A DNA stretch of 64,000 nucleotides from Mactra quadrangularis (GCA_025267735.1 CM046303.1:18714403-18778402), one strand, 5' to 3'. Numbered from the stretch's first letter, positions 40,857 to 54,136 are shown. Notes: generated by a model not told the origin, from the letters alone. A program made the numbers and translations.

Positions 40857-40936
40857 CGAAGGTTGCCCGCTAGACTGTAGTAACTCGCTCTTTAACACAA
40901 TTCACTTACTACAGTCTTGCAGGGAACCCTCGGTAT
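40857..40936. repeat. Hairpin with GACTGTAGTAA arms
   Basis: The left arm GGTTGCCCGCTAGACTGTAG faces its imperfect complement ending AGGGAACCCTCG. About 24 of 30 positions pair. Confidence 0.75.
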
Positions 40937-41887
40937 ATAAATGATCTCTCTTACCAATGTTTGAATAATTTGTAAGAAATTGACGTTATGTTAGAAAAAT
41001 GCATATTTTGGAATAGAATTTGGAAGGAAATCTTAAATTTTAGAATCTGACATAACAATTAGTATAGCTCATAACAACAAAAACCAGATCATAAAAATGA
41101 ACTAGTTAAAAAATGTCAGAATATGGCACTATTTATGTGTATATCAGTTAACATTTACAACCCTACATGAATAGTAAAAAATATTCAACCCACAGTGTTT
41201 TGGCGGAGAAAAGATCACTGTATGAAGTTTTGATGCATATATATAAATGATGATAAATATACAACACATGGCTAAAGGTAAACCTTGATGGTTAATTAAT
41301 AGTCCTTCAGGCCTAGACAAGTCCTTCTGACACAATATGACCATGGGAGAAAGTTGTCAGTTCTGGTAATGAAGTTCAGATTTTTTTTTGTACCTGAGAA
41401 ATGCTTCTTTTCCTGCGTAAAATATGTTGACTCTAAGAAACTCATGTATTTAGGATTGCAAAATTTTCAACTTTCACCCATGAATCAAATCAATTTTATA
41501 TTGATGTGGTTTCAAGCCAATCAAACCAAACAAATAAGTATGAAGTCCAATAGTTAATAAAATATTATATATTCATATTTTTATTACGACATATATATTT
41601 TGACATCTCACATCAACTCTATTTTGCTATTAAAATACATGTATTTGACTTTTTGCTAATAATCCTAATTATTATGAACTGAATATTTGCATATTTTAAC
41701 AAAACCTTTTACCCTAAAGCTATCCTGCCTACTTATTTACATAGAGTATCTTAGAGCCAAATATTTTTTAAACTACTTAATTACTTTTCAAGTTGCCATA
41801 ATTTTCATAAATAATCATATTATTTCCATTTCATGCATTCAATTTACATGATAATGTTCCCTTTTAAATATTGGATTGTTGATTGGA

Positions 41888-42240
41888 ATGTTTAAAAATA
41901 CTCATTCAAAGATTTCACCGTAAATATCCACTTTTTCTAAAACTATCAAAATTGTATGGAAATAATTTTGGAAGCAGGAAAGTAGTGTTCTAATGACAAT
42001 TTTAGTGTAAATTGACATACAACTACAAATGATGGTGTTTCATGTAGCAAATATCTACCCTGTATGTCACGGTATATACAATTTTAGTGCATTTTTGTGA
42101 CTTATAATGTATATTTCTTGCAACATAATTATAGGTCAGTTTGTCTTAAAATAATAAGAATTAATTTTTTTGACACAATTACAGACACTGAATGGTATTT
42201 GGAAATAATAGAAAAAATAAACCAAATCTATGAAGTAGTA
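41888..42240. mobile_element. Decayed copy of the 17-kb MITE
   Basis: The interior matches 16932-17272 over most of its length, for example CATTTTTGTGACTT and AATGACAATTTTAGTG in the same order and orientation. The ends have lost the clean TTAA. Confidence 0.75.
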
Positions 42241-43434
42241 TGGTCCTCAGTGACCACAATCACTTGTCTCAAACAAGAACTTTTACAATTTTATGTTTTG
42301 ATATAGTTATTAGGTGACAATAGCACATTTTGTTTTATTAATAGGTTCTAATTGTATTAGTGTTATAGGTGGTTATAGATAACTTGAGACAAATCTAAAC
42401 TATATTCTATGTAAACAATGTCTCATCTTAAACAAGCTTTAGAAAATGTATAGTCCAACAATATTAACCTGAGCTTGAAATACCTAATTATAATAATTAC
42501 ACGCATCACTTACATTAAATTGTGAGTTTCCATCAAACTTTAGGGACATGGGGGATATTTGAATTCTATGAATAAACAAGGACTACTTTGAATATTTTCT
42601 CATGTATTGTTACATAACATGTTTTTGTTCAAATTGTAGTGAAATAATTATCACAAAGTATGGAAATATAAAAAACGTGTACAAACTATTAATTTTAATC
42701 AACAGTTTGACAACTACTTATTAGCAATACTGGTATGAACCAATGAGAACTAATTACTGCATTTAATTTTAAACCAACAGTTTGAATCCTCAAGTAGCAA
42801 TGAACTTCTGAATTCTGTTTACTTTATTCAGTGTTTCTTTTGTGTGTTTATTCATATCTACTATTATCAACATTGTGTTGAAACTTGAAAATTGCCTTAG
42901 CGTTAATTAATTTAATGTTTTCGCCTTGGGAACTACACAAACATTTTTTTTGTATAATTTATGGCTAACTTCTAAGAGTGAAATATTTTGTTGACAAGTT
43001 CCGTTGGTTTACAGTATACATTGTGTGTTATTCATTGATTTATGATTGATATATATATGAATTAATTATATTACTACCATTTTGATGTCTTTAATCAAAG
43101 ACATCTTATGTCTTTATTTTGCTGTCATTTTCTAAACAGTTCTTCAAACTTTGTTTTCATGTACACAATAACCTAATCATGTATTTACCATTCATACCTT
43201 TACAATATATTTGTTACCATGGTGACATTGTACATATTGAGCCATTCCAATTAACCCACCTGCCTAAAACTTGGGGTTCATGAATATTCATGCTAGTAAA
43301 GTTCTCTGAATTGTTATAATTGGGCTTGTTGGAGATATTGACCATTACAGGGAAAATGTATAAAAATAGGCTAAGTGTTTGTAAAATTAAGCCAAAGACT
43401 GCATATCTGTTGTACATGTATTACTACAGAGTCT

Positions 43435-43660
43435 TTTTTTATTGATTTTAACATCGTATTCAACACATATTTAGGTTATATATACAACAGCCAGCTCTTT
43501 CTACTATAGGTTTCCTGGACACTTCTATTACCAGTACTAACTTACCCTACCACGAGGCCGACAACTCATGTATAGGGTATAACCTACCGCAACCGGGCTC
43601 AAACCGGCAATCTCCAGATTCGAAGTCAGACATGCTAACCACTACCCCACGGTGGCGGCT
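43435..43660 (-). repeat. SINE family B', copy 2 (reverse)
   Basis: This is a near-duplicate of the copy at 3330-3555 with the head at about 43660 (minus strand GGTAGTGGTTAGCATGTC). The 3' end reads TTAAAATCAATAAAAA on the minus strand. Confidence 0.68.
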
Positions 43661-43954
43661 AACTACTACAGTCTGAAAAGAATATGGAAGAAAGCACATT
43701 GAATATCGTTTGTAAGGATCTGTTCCCTCATAGAAAATCTGACTTATTGCTTCATTACTTTTGAGGTTTGGATGTGCATCTTATGGACATACTTACATGA
43801 CATTATGTTTTTATATTTTCACCAGAATGGGCCATAATCACATTATTTTCTTGCTATTTTTGTTTAAGGTTGTGACTTTTTATACCCTGGTGCAATGATT
43901 CTCTGTGTTTTTCATGTTGTCTCTGTGTCGGTACCTTTCATCATCAGCTTTATG

Positions 43955-44640
43955 TAGCCATGACATTGTGTCATCTGCTATCATGTTGCCATGACATAGC
44001 ATCATCTGCTATCATGTTGCCATGACATTATATCAGCTGATATCATGTTGCCATGGCATTGTGTCAGCTGCTATCATGTTGCTATGACATTGTGTCAGCT
44101 GCTATCATGTTGCCATGACATTGTGTCAGCTGCTATCATGTTGCCATGACATTGTGTCATCTGCTATCATGTTGCCATGACATTGTGTCTGCTGCTATCA
44201 TTTTGCTATGACATTGTGTCAGCTGCTATCATGTAACCATGACATTGTGTCAGCTGCTATCATGTTGCCATGACATTGTGTCAGCTGCTATCATGTTGCC
44301 ACAACATTGTGTCAGCTGCTATCATGTTGCTATGACATTGTGTCAGCTGATATCATGTTGCCATGGCATTGTATAATCTGCTGTTATGTTGCCATGACAT
44401 TGTGTCATCTGCTGTGATATTGCCATGATATTGTGCTGTCTGCTTTTATGTTGCCATGACATGATGCCATCTGATGTCATCTGCTTTGATGTTGCCATGA
44501 CATTGTGTCATCTGCTATCATGTTGCAATGACATTTAGTCATCTTTTATGATGTTACTTTGACTTTGTTATCTGCCATCATGCTGCCATGAAATTGTGTC
44601 ATCTGTTATGTTGCATGTATCGCCTGCTTCCATGTTGCTT
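43955..44640. repeat. 31-bp minisatellite, about 22 copies
   Basis: The unit is near CATGTTGCCATGACATTGTG followed by TCAGCTGCTAT, with growing decay toward the right end. No coding frame spans it. Confidence 0.92.
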
Positions 44641-46784
44641 AGTTGTTAGAATTTTTAAAAAAAATTGATGTTTGTTATTTAATACTTAATGTCAGGGATT
44701 CTGTCCTTGGAATCTTGGAAAATTGCTTTCAAATTAATTGTAAAAATAATTATTATTCATTGTCTCCCCCTTTCTAGTAAAATCAAAACTTTTCAATTTA
44801 CCTATCACATGATTATGCTCTTACTTCTTAGAAAAGTTGCGTCCTGCTGACTTTTAAGAATTTCACTCACAGATATGTTAATAGTTGTGGGACTAGGATA
44901 AACTTTGTATGCATTTTAGATAGTAGTTACCTAGATAAAAGTTGCTATGTTTTACAATATGAATCCATTATTTCTATTACTTATGTTAAAATGTATATCT
45001 TAGTGTGTGTGTTTGTAAATTTTTGTTCTGCTGAAACCTATCAAGGACCCTAGTGGGTTCTTGAACCCATATTTGTTACTTTTGATCTAAGACAATGAGA
45101 TTTTTATGTGTAATAATTTATTTAAATTTCTTATGTTGATATACTCTATATTTGGATATACCTTTTGTTACCATGTCGACTAAACCCTCATGACTTGTGT
45201 GGTGTCCTGTGTTTTGTTGAGATGCATTTGATTTATCTTTTCCTATTACATTATCTTTGATGAAGTTTGATGTTTAGACTAAGTATCCAAGGTTCATATT
45301 ACTTAGATGTTAGGACAAAATCATACAAAAATCTCATAATGATTATTTTATTAAACTTTTTCTGAAAAAAAGAGGTAAGCAAACATTAGGAACAGCAACA
45401 GTGAAAGTAACACCAACATACCACACTGCCAGATAGCAAAGAGGGAGATTTTTTTAGATTTAACAATATACAATGTGCATGATATTTTTTTTTTTTGGAA
45501 GGTAAACACTGTGTAATTCTAGACTAAAAGACTGTATCTGGAAATCAAATACAAACAAACTCACTGTCACAATGACAATATGTATACAAAGAGCATCAGA
45601 ACATAATCCATATTTCATGCTTTTCAGCAATAATATGTAGCAAACTTTGTTTGTACTGCCTGCCCACATGGAAAACCTACAAATTTTAGTTTTGAATTAG
45701 GTTTATTGAAAAGAATAGGAATAAATATATTGAAATAATTATAAAATTCTCTGAATTGGTTCAGAATGATTTTGTCCTAAGATCCTATGTTATATGTTAC
45801 ACTGGTATTATATTTGTTAAGGACTGTTTGTGTTAAACCTGGTCCCCTAAAATCATGAAATATCTCGAAAACCATCGGGTGGAATTAACTAAAATTTTGT
45901 ATGTGATCATAACTAGCATTTTCCTTCTCAAATCCAAAAAAAAATAGAATCGCATGGGAAAGTTTTTTTTTAATTTATCATTTAAAATTCATAATCGAAG
46001 AAGGAAAAATTGAAATATGATTGTGTGCAGAATTTTAGCAAAATCATTGTTGAAGTTTTATAGATATTTTTAGTTTATAGGGATCCAGGTTCATTGCAAA
46101 CTACAATGTACCTATTTTATACATGCAATATATTACTGTATTACTGTAATATTATAAATGTAGAATCAATATATGCATTATTATAGTCTACAATTAATGT
46201 TTAACACTTTGCTTGCTATAAAAACTAACATTATTGTGGTTTAAATGCTTTTTACAAATTTTTGAATTATTATCTTTGATTGCACTTAAAGCATTTGCCA
46301 ATAAATATTATGACCTAATTTGTATGGCATTGTTTTTTTTTGTGGCATTGTGGTTAACAACAAGCCTAATGTTAAATCCAGTTTTGGCTCGAAAAAGCCG
46401 TACATTTGAGTTCTGAATGTGAACTTTACTGTCATAGTTTTGAAGTCATTATATTTACTTATGAACTTAGCTTATCTCTTCAAGAAATATCAATGTTGAG
46501 ATACATGTACTATGTTTTATTATTACATGCATGTGTAAAATTATATAAAGGTCTAATACTTATGTAAAAGCAACACTGTATAATTTAGTGTTAGAAATAC
46601 AAATGTATATAAAGCTTGTATCTTCAATCAAAATATTCTAAATTTGTAAATCACATAAATACAGATCTACTTAGTGCCATAAGAGTATCATGTCTTAGTT
46701 GAAAGAAATGGAAAATATATTGCTTTTCCTGAAAAAAAAATTGAATAACTACCATTATCGACAAGAAACTATTGATACAAATCA

Positions 46785-46910
46785 TGTTCCAACCCCACTA
46801 GGGGCACTGCTAGTTTCCTTGAGCAATAACTGTACCTACAGTTGATCCACTCCACCCAGATCTAGATGGGTATTGTGAGGGATCACCTACCTGAAGGTGA
46901 TTTCAATGAT
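46785..46910 (+). repeat. SINE family C, copy 4, 5' truncated
   Basis: It starts at the box B end (TTCCAACCCCACTAGGGG), then the CTCCACCCAGATCTAGATGG body. The 5' head is missing. Confidence 0.5.
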
Positions 46911-47049
46911 GTAGAGGATGTTTGTTTATTTCAATGTAAGATTGATTTTTAATTTACAAGTGAGTTAATGATGCAAAAGCCACGAGCGAAAATATAATAT
47001 CATTAGTTCACGAGCGAAATAAATAGATCTTACACCGAAATAAACAAAT

Positions 47050-47231
47050 TTTCTGTTTATTATATGCTTCAAACTGGCTTTTTGAAGTTTAAGTATGATA
47101 TGTCATTAGAACGGCGCATCCTAACAGTGAAAATAACAAATTTATTTTCATGGTTTCAAAACAGTGGAATATCGATATTTATTTCACTGATAAATTCTGG
47201 TATTTCACTGGAAAGCATATAATAACAGGGG
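47050..47231. mobile_element. Possible short MITE
   Basis: CTGTTTATTATATGCTT at 47053 and AAGCATATAATAACAG ending 47228 form inverted ends with one indel. The target duplication is unclear. Confidence 0.35.
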
Positions 47232-48704
47232 TTATCTTTCAAAATTTTAACTCTGATGAACCTTTATAAGATTTAAACAATAGATAGTCCAAATTTAAGA
47301 CTGTTGTTTTCATGATCTATGAAGCAAAGAATTTTGATACAGTTTTACATGCTGTAATAAATAATTGAATATTTGCTAACAACCTGTATCAAGATTCTGT
47401 TAGAATTCAAATGACTTCCCTCGATAGTTAAATTGACAATATCCCACCACTTAATGATTTTTATGTGTTATGTTTTGTTAATTAGTTAAAGAATTATAGA
47501 TTATTGCAATGTAGATCTATGTTATTTTTTCAATTTCTTTTAGTTGAACTTTTAATGTTGTAAGTTCTAAGATTAGAATATACAGATCTGTATTAATGAA
47601 TTATTTCAAATATTATTTTCTATTCATTATCTTTATTCTATATCTAATATAGTGGGGAATCATACTTTTTGTGAAAATAAATAAAACATAATGATAAAAG
47701 TATATCTAAATCCTTGATTAATACTTTGTGTCCCCCTTCGAGTCCAATCTGAACCAAATTAGATCTATGCCCATGTGATAAAATTGGTCTGACCCTAGGG
47801 GTCACCATTCTCGTACCCAGAGTCTAGTAGGATTCTCGATACTAGTTCGAGAATCTTGATAATTTTGGGGTACAAGATTGAGGGGTCACTAGTTGAATGT
47901 AGAGTTATGCAAGAAAAATCTTGAAATGTTTTTGTATGAAACCAGTGTCTGAGATGAGCAAATCGTTAGTATCAAAATACTCTTGTACATGTATATGGTA
48001 TTAACAGTCTATATATAGTGTCATGCAGGAACATATTATATATAATATTCTAAGTCTATGAAGTACATCTTGTAGTTATTATTGACAATACTGTGATTGT
48101 ATACTAGAGATATAGAAAGTATCAATCGAGTAAATTGATAAACTTAAAAAAATAAACAATAAAAAAAATAAGATGGGTGTGTATACATGTACACCATAGA
48201 TTAAACAAGATATATTTTTAAGAAAAGATACTTAGTGTATGTAATATTCAATTCCTTTCAGCAGACTATTCATGTAATTTCGTTGATAACTAAACAAACC
48301 AATATGTCTTAAAACTACAGATGCCAGACATAAAATTTCCTTGTTATAAATACTCTAATGAGGAACATTTGTGTCAGGCACCTGTGGTTTTAACATGGTG
48401 ACAACACCACGTGGTTATGACATAAAAAATGCTACAGTTTGAAGACATACAAAAATGTAAATAGTGAAAAATCAGCCATGACTCAAAGTTGTAAAGAGCT
48501 GTAAGTATTTAAATTCTTGTCTGATTTCATTGATACTTACACGAGGCTTACCAGAAAAGTGTATACTACTTGCTGTTTATCACATCTCCAACGCCAGTTT
48601 TATATAGTGTTTGCTTAGGCCCCTACATTTTGGAAAAAAATCCTTTTCAGAATGCTTCACTGACTAGTAGTGGGCTTTTTTTATTGGAACATCATTGGTA
48701 AGTT

Positions 48705-48829
48705 TAAACACAAGAGCTTGACATTTTATATCATACTACGAAAATTCCCCTCCTACATATAAGTGTTTTTATTATATGTAGGATGGGAATTTTCGTAGTA
48801 TGATATAAAGTATCAAGCTCCTGTGTTTT
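48705..48829. repeat. Long hairpin, 55-nt arms
   Basis: Arms 48708-48762 and 48772-48826 pair with 51 of 55 matches around a 9-nt loop. The core is ATCATACTACGAAAATTCCC. It may be a small foldback MITE. Confidence 0.9.
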
Positions 48830-49763
48830 TATAGAATTTAGCCCCTGGAGAGCAGCAACCTCTGAACAACAACACACTTTGACCAGTCCCTCCCTGTAGG
48901 TGTTGCTCAAGAGAGGTTGTATTGTATATGAAAAACCAAATAACGGTCATACCTAGCTGTAAGATCGATCATGCTGAGCTGTTCCTGTTGTTAACATTGA
49001 TTGTCACATGTTGGGGTTTAGTTTGGCTTATTTTGGCGTACCTCGGGAAAAATACATTCACCAAAGTATCCAAACAACCAAAAATATGAAAAATCACTAC
49101 CTGATAATGGAGAGATATATCTAAATTCCAACACAGTCGTTTTCTTGTAACAGTCGACGTTTAAATAGGAGTTCAGTGAAAATTTGTATGTCAAAAAGAA
49201 GCTGATCTCCGTTGTTCACCAATCATCACTGCATGTGAAGGAAAAAAGTAACAATTAAAACTGAAAAGATAAGGTAAGTATCCTACTCGTACCAAGGTGC
49301 TATCATGATTCTCGATCTAGCTATAACAAATATACATAGTTCATGTACACCGATATTAAAATGTCAACAATTAACACCTTACTTCTAAAACTGTTACTGA
49401 CGTACTTTTGACGTCATTTTAATCAATGTTTAGTTATTTGTCCAAAAATGCTATAATACAAGAATAAAATTGTGAGTTCGTACTTGTAAATTAGATAAAT
49501 AAAGAAAATTATCTAATACAGTTTTTAAAGTAAACTGGAGAGTCGTTTAATTAAAAAAAACTTATGTTAATTTAGGTAAATTATCCGTGCATATAACACA
49601 AATTAAACATGTAAATGATTCAAAGGATTACGAAGATCGGCGTAATAAGTTGATTGCAGAGCAATTAAAACTTATTTTGCCACTGTCCGTTCCAAGGCGG
49701 AAATCACATAGGTTCTTGTTTTCGGGTTGTGTGTGATGTCCCTTTTATAGCAATAAATAAATA

Positions 49764-50372
49764 TACACTTAACAAAACTTATAAGTATACATGTATATTT
49801 TGGCTCATATCTAAGCAAATGTTTGTCTGATTTTAGTCAAAATTTCCACAAATATAGTTTAAAGACTCGGCCATATTATTACAAAGAACAAAATATTTAA
49901 CAAATAATAACAAAAACATCATAGTGTGTGAAAAAGGGAAAGTAACAAAATGAGGATCGCGATCTGCGTGACTAAATGAATGTGGTAAAATGATAGTGGC
50001 ATTCGGATAAAAGTGTCAACGATTCTCTCTCTCTCTCTCTAATTATAAGTGTGAGCTCCATGGCTGTTGAGAGCCGCTTTGCATCGCGTTCTCATGGATC
50101 TCACATACTGATAAAAGTGATTCTGACGTATACCTGCCCACTCGCGTACAATCATTTTGCATAGCTTAGCTAGGGGTAGGGCTGCAACACCACGGCGTAC
50201 ACGGCGGTTCAATTTATCCCATACGTGTTCTTTTGCGTTTAGCTAGAGATTTTAGCTGTAAGCACATCAGCGTGATGTTGTTTTCATGTAGTAATAAATA
50301 AGTAAAAAATATTTGTTCATAAAAAGTTATAAACAAGTGAAATATGTATACTTATAAGTTTTGTTAAGTGTA
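49764..50372 (-). mobile_element. Decayed Tc1/mariner element with perfect inverted ends
   Basis: A 29-bp inverted repeat is perfect at both ends (49764-49792 and 50344-50372). It starts TACACTTAACAAAAC, so the TA is the target duplication and the element proper is 49766-50370, about 605 bp. Inside, the minus strand codes only the C-terminal end of a transposase, so it is an internal deletion derivative. Confidence 0.8.
50048..50245 (-). pseudogene. Tc1-like transposase C-terminal fragment
   Basis: The minus strand reads KEHVWDKLNRRVRRG and later VREWAGIRQNHFYQYVRSMR, ending near GAHTYN and a stop. The EHVWD is the region of the third catalytic acid in Tc1 transposases. About 65 residues remain; the rest of the gene is gone. 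It is a different subfamily from the copy at 60105. Confidence 0.75.
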
Positions 50373-50713
50373 AGTTTAAAAACACATCCCTCGATGCTTT
50401 TGGTGGGGTGGTATGTATGTGATTTTTTAACGACAGAATAACATGTCAGGACAATATTTTTATCAAAATCTAGAACAACGACTTGAATCAACTTAATTAT
50501 ATATGCTTCTTGGCTTAAAGTATTCGTTGTTAATATGGGCATCGCCAAATTATACATGCAGTTATACAAAAGAAGAATTTTAGGACCATCAATATAATGG
50601 TGTGAATAGCGAAATTGCTATATTAAGTATTCAGGACTTATGATTTTGGCTAACCAAGGTGATATTTATAAGGAACAGCTGTACTGTTCGTTGTTTGTTT
50701 TTGTATAAACACT

Positions 50714-50790
50714 ATGAAGACTATTTCTGCTAATGAAGACTATTTCTGCTAATGAAGACTATTTCTGCTAATGAAGACTATTTCTGCTAA
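50714..50790. repeat. 19-bp tandem repeat, four copies
   Basis: ATGAAGACTATTTCTGCTA is repeated four times without change. Confidence 0.95.
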
Positions 50791-51206
50791 TGTATTATTA
50801 TGAGATAAAGTCTGGAATACAAATAAAATTTTATTTACATAACTTGTGTTGAATTGGGAAATCACGATTTGTATCCCAATCAATGCCTGAACCTTAAAAT
50901 AATGTTTATTTGTACTGTTTTTAACTGGATGGCCTTTGTTTACTGTCGCGATGTTGTTTACTGTAAGACCACTTGTTTATGTTGTCAACAAATAGTAGAC
51001 ACGTACTGAGTACAGTTTTTTCATAAACATTTTACCCCCTCAGTGATCGCTGAGTTGTTGATTTATTTATATCAGTCAACGTTGATGTCAATATTCTTTC
51101 TACGATATTTATTACATGGATAGGGAAACAGCTTCCATGAAAAAGTAATTTCACCAATAGGCATTGGTCATTTCTTTACTTTTAAAACTGATGTCAGAAG
51201 GTAATA

Positions 51207-51252
51207 CTTTCTGCTCGGGAAGCAACGGGGTTCCCCTTCATTGCTTCCCGAT
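51207..51252. repeat. Short inverted repeat
   Basis: CGGGAAGCAA and TTGCTTCCCG face each other over about 15 nt containing GGGGTTCCCC. Function unknown. Confidence 0.7.
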
Positions 51253-51779
51253 CAAGCACCAAATGTCAAAATTCTTCACATAAGCTTACAATATATTTCT
51301 CGGTCTACTGTCAAAACAGTATACATTGTATTTCTGTTCAAGAAATTACAAGAAAAAACATTGATGCAAAGCATCAAAGGGCGTCTAAAAGAATGTTTAA
51401 AAGTAAGAAATGTACTAACGGATAATAAACTAGGAAAACAAATCTTGTTGGTTAAGGTTAGCATATTTAATAATTTTATTCGGAAAATACGCCTTGTTTA
51501 ATTGTTAACTAAACTATACATGTAATTAATAAATTGGTGAAAAGTTTTTATGAATGTAAATTATAAACATCGCAATCTCATTTTTCTACTTTTAAGTATC
51601 TTTTTGCCATTTCTTAAACAATGTTTTATCTAGATCTAAACTTAATTTCTTAAAATGGCATTATTTAATTTGATATTATATCACAGTATCATCTTAAACG
51701 TTGTAAAAAACCAACAAGATCAACAGAACACGCAAGCAATACAGTCAATTTTAATCCCTTCTTTATTTAACTCGTCAGT

Positions 51780-51990
51780 TTAAAGCGGTCAGTGTTTAAG
51801 GAGGACCCTTAATAATCGGAATGATCGGCTATTATGTCTGACGTAAAGGTCCGAGATTTTGCAGCTGCCCTTTCACAAAATCTGATTTCATTCCATAAGG
51901 GGCGTCGCGCTTCGGCGCGGACGCCAAAAACTGTACGAGCGTATTAAGGGGGTCTAATTCGTGCGCCGGGGCAACCAGTATCGGGTGTCT
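51780..51990. other. Island of higher GC without a frame
   Basis: GGGGCGTCGCGCTTCGGCG and GCGGACGCC stand out and form a small hairpin. No gene or RNA is recognised. Confidence 0.3.
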
Positions 51991-52046
51991 ATCAGATTAC
52001 ACCATGTGAAGCAGTGCGATGGAGAATGAATGCCATATTAACAGAT

Positions 52047-52241
52047 TTAGCCTCGCAAACACATACAGTATTTAAACTTATCAGAATCATAACAGGTAAC
52101 GTTATGTACATCATATGAAAGTGAAGATTTACTTGTAGCGGGATTGATTGTAACATCATGGAATTTCTCAAAAGCGTCAAAGGCAATCCGTGTAGTGCTG
52201 TCGGAACTTGATGGAACATGTATTTGGAACATATGAAGACT
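52047..52241 (-). other. Minus-strand open frame, possibly part of the same remnant
   Basis: It reads SLHMFQIHVPSSSDSTTRI and then FDAFEKFHDVTINPATSK to a stop. It lies 3' of the frames at 52921-53556 on the same strand. No splice site supports joining them. Confidence 0.2.
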
Positions 52242-52523
52242 CTAAATGCTGCTCAGCTGCCATTTGAGCGTCGTGAATGTTTTTTTTCCATCAATGGTCC
52301 GGTCAAGAATATTAATACTAAATGCTGTAAAATGAAACAAGCCTCTACAGTTATAGATTCGGAGGTATAACAACAAACAATGTTAAATCAAAAGACAACA
52401 GAGTAGTCTCTGCTAATGATATATCTAACTGCAACGTCTTAGTACTAACTGATAAAATGCCCATGAAGCTTTGGAATAAAGGTTTATCTGGTGTTTTGAT
52501 CTAGTTGCCTGGAGTAATAAAAG

Positions 52524-52850
52524 TCGCTCGACTAGCTCAGTTGCTAGCACACATGTCTACTGATCGAGGGATCGTGGGTTCGATTCTCGGGCGGGGCATA
52601 CTTTCATGGAGCTTGGTCATGAAATTATATTTACGGCCATTCTCTCTCCTACCAATGATTTCTTATTATGTAGCCCTGGCAGTTGTCAGTCACTGACGAA
52701 AGTATGCACTTAGTAGTTGGTTAACAGCTAAATCTAGAGATGTAGCCTTTCCAGGAGGAGTGAGTAGGTTGACTGACTGCCGTTATATGACCTATACAAT
52801 GTGTTGCTACAGCGTTAAACCCAACAAAAACAAAACAAACAAACGTACAA
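52524..52850 (+). repeat. SINE family A, copy 6
   Basis: The head CGACTAGCTCAGTTGC and box B GGGTTCGATTCTC are well preserved, and the 3' end is GCGTTAAACCCAACAAAAAC. The open frame at 52505-52696 merely crosses it. Confidence 0.85.
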
Positions 52851-52920
52851 ACAAACTGGTGTAGTAAAGTCGCTTATCCGACATGTTTTATAGTCTATTT
52901 GCCATCACCAAGGACAGCAT

Positions 52921-53556
52921 CTAGACAACTTGCGCAATGCGTGTGCAAATGATACCGGGACTGTTGTTCTCTTCATCGTCAGAATCAATCAGAGTATCAA
53001 GTTGATCATCTTGTCTCCCTAGAATAAGTCTTAGCAATAAGCAGAGGTTATCTGGGATACATTTAAACAACATGCTGGGCTTTAAACGATAATGAATCAT
53101 TGCTTTCGTTACAAGAATGTTCCTTGAAAGTTTAGGAACTAACTCGTAAAACACGTTATCGTGTGGTTTGTGTGGTATCTTGCTTCGATTATCATCTTGT
53201 TCTGTGGGACTTCGATTTCCTTCCAAGTCACAGGTATAGGTAAGTTTTTTAGTTCTGTTATATCTCATTCAAAGAGACCAAATATGTAATGGTCACAAAC
53301 GTTCTGGTGTGAATGAGATTTTAAAGTTGATTTTCTGTCACAGAATTGTTGTGATTTTTGAGAGGGTCTTAACAGCAAGCTCAACATAACGATCCCAAAC
53401 ATCGCTAAGATCTAACTCATGATCACGAACTGCAAACAAATGAAGCTCGTCACACAACCAATCTGTTGGTTTATCAGCAGATTCAGCTCGGGGAATGTTT
53501 TGTCTCATTTGACGAAATCTCGTCGAAAAGAGGACAGGCACAACAAATGATGCCTA
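52921..53556 (-). pseudogene. Unidentified minus-strand open frames, possible exons
   Basis: One frame (53553 down to 53338) follows an acceptor-like CCTCCTAGGCTAG and reads RQMRQNIPRAESADKPTDW and then DLSDVWDRYVELAVKTLSK. A second (53268-52921) starts at an ATG and reads NVFYELVPKLSRNILVTKAM, ending with an acidic IDSDDEENN tail. Composition is protein-like and base use less AT-rich than around it. A stop and about 70 bp separate them, with no clear donor and acceptor, so this may be a broken gene. I do not recognise it. Confidence 0.3.
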
Positions 53557-53849
53557 GCCTAGGAGGCAATCAAATCTATTTAACCAGAAAAACGCACAAG
53601 CGAATTGTAGCCAATGTGTTGTGATAACATAATCACAAAGTTCTTAGGTAAAAAACGATCTTATTTTTTTGGGACAGAACATGCACAGAGACCATTAAAC
53701 TGAGCATGAAGTGTTTCAAAGCGGTTAAGTCAGTTGTTTGTTTGTTTGGGTTTAACGGCGCATCAACACAGAAATGTTATATCGCGCCGCAAGCCAGTTG
53801 TGATACTTGACTAGTTCTCGGTGCACAAGAGTTTACTAGTGGCCTGTGT

Positions 53850-54136
53850 TTTTATACCCCCGCTTCGAAGAAGAGGGGGGTATACTGTTTTACCCTTGTC
53901 CGTGCGTGCGTCCGTCCGTCCGTCCGTCCGTCCATCCGTTACAAACTTTCCGTCGCAGTTTTCTCAGCAACTATATCATGCAGCAGCCTAATACTTTGCA
54001 TATTGCTTCATCCCATAGTCCCATATGGTGTAAAGCGATTTCATGCTCCTATCTCATCTACTTCCTGTTTGTCGCATATTTTTAGATTTTGGCGGGGATA
54101 TCACTAGTGAGCATTAGCTCACAGATTTACTTGTTT
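53850..54136 (+). repeat. Dispersed 280-bp element with CGTC repeat, copy 2
   Basis: It matches 28915-29193 with few changes and a slightly longer CGTC run. The boundaries agree at both ends, indicating a mobile or amplified unit of fixed length. Confidence 0.75.

Larger units (their letters stand above)
39520..43430. other. Intergenic stretch without recognised gene
   Basis: Apart from the hairpin at 40857 and the MITE copy at 41888 I see AT-rich sequence only. Open frames here are short and unsupported. Confidence 0.5.
44641..49763. other. Intergenic stretch, repeats but no gene
   Basis: It contains a SINE C fragment, a possible MITE and the long hairpin. Weak inverted blocks (AACCTGGTCCCCTA near 45837 against CCTGGATCCCTATA near 46090) may be another old element. 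Confidence 0.45.

Noticed and set aside
45833..46104. Possible MITE with AACCTGG ends
   Set aside because: The end match is short and imperfect and no target duplication is seen; mentioned only as a weak block.
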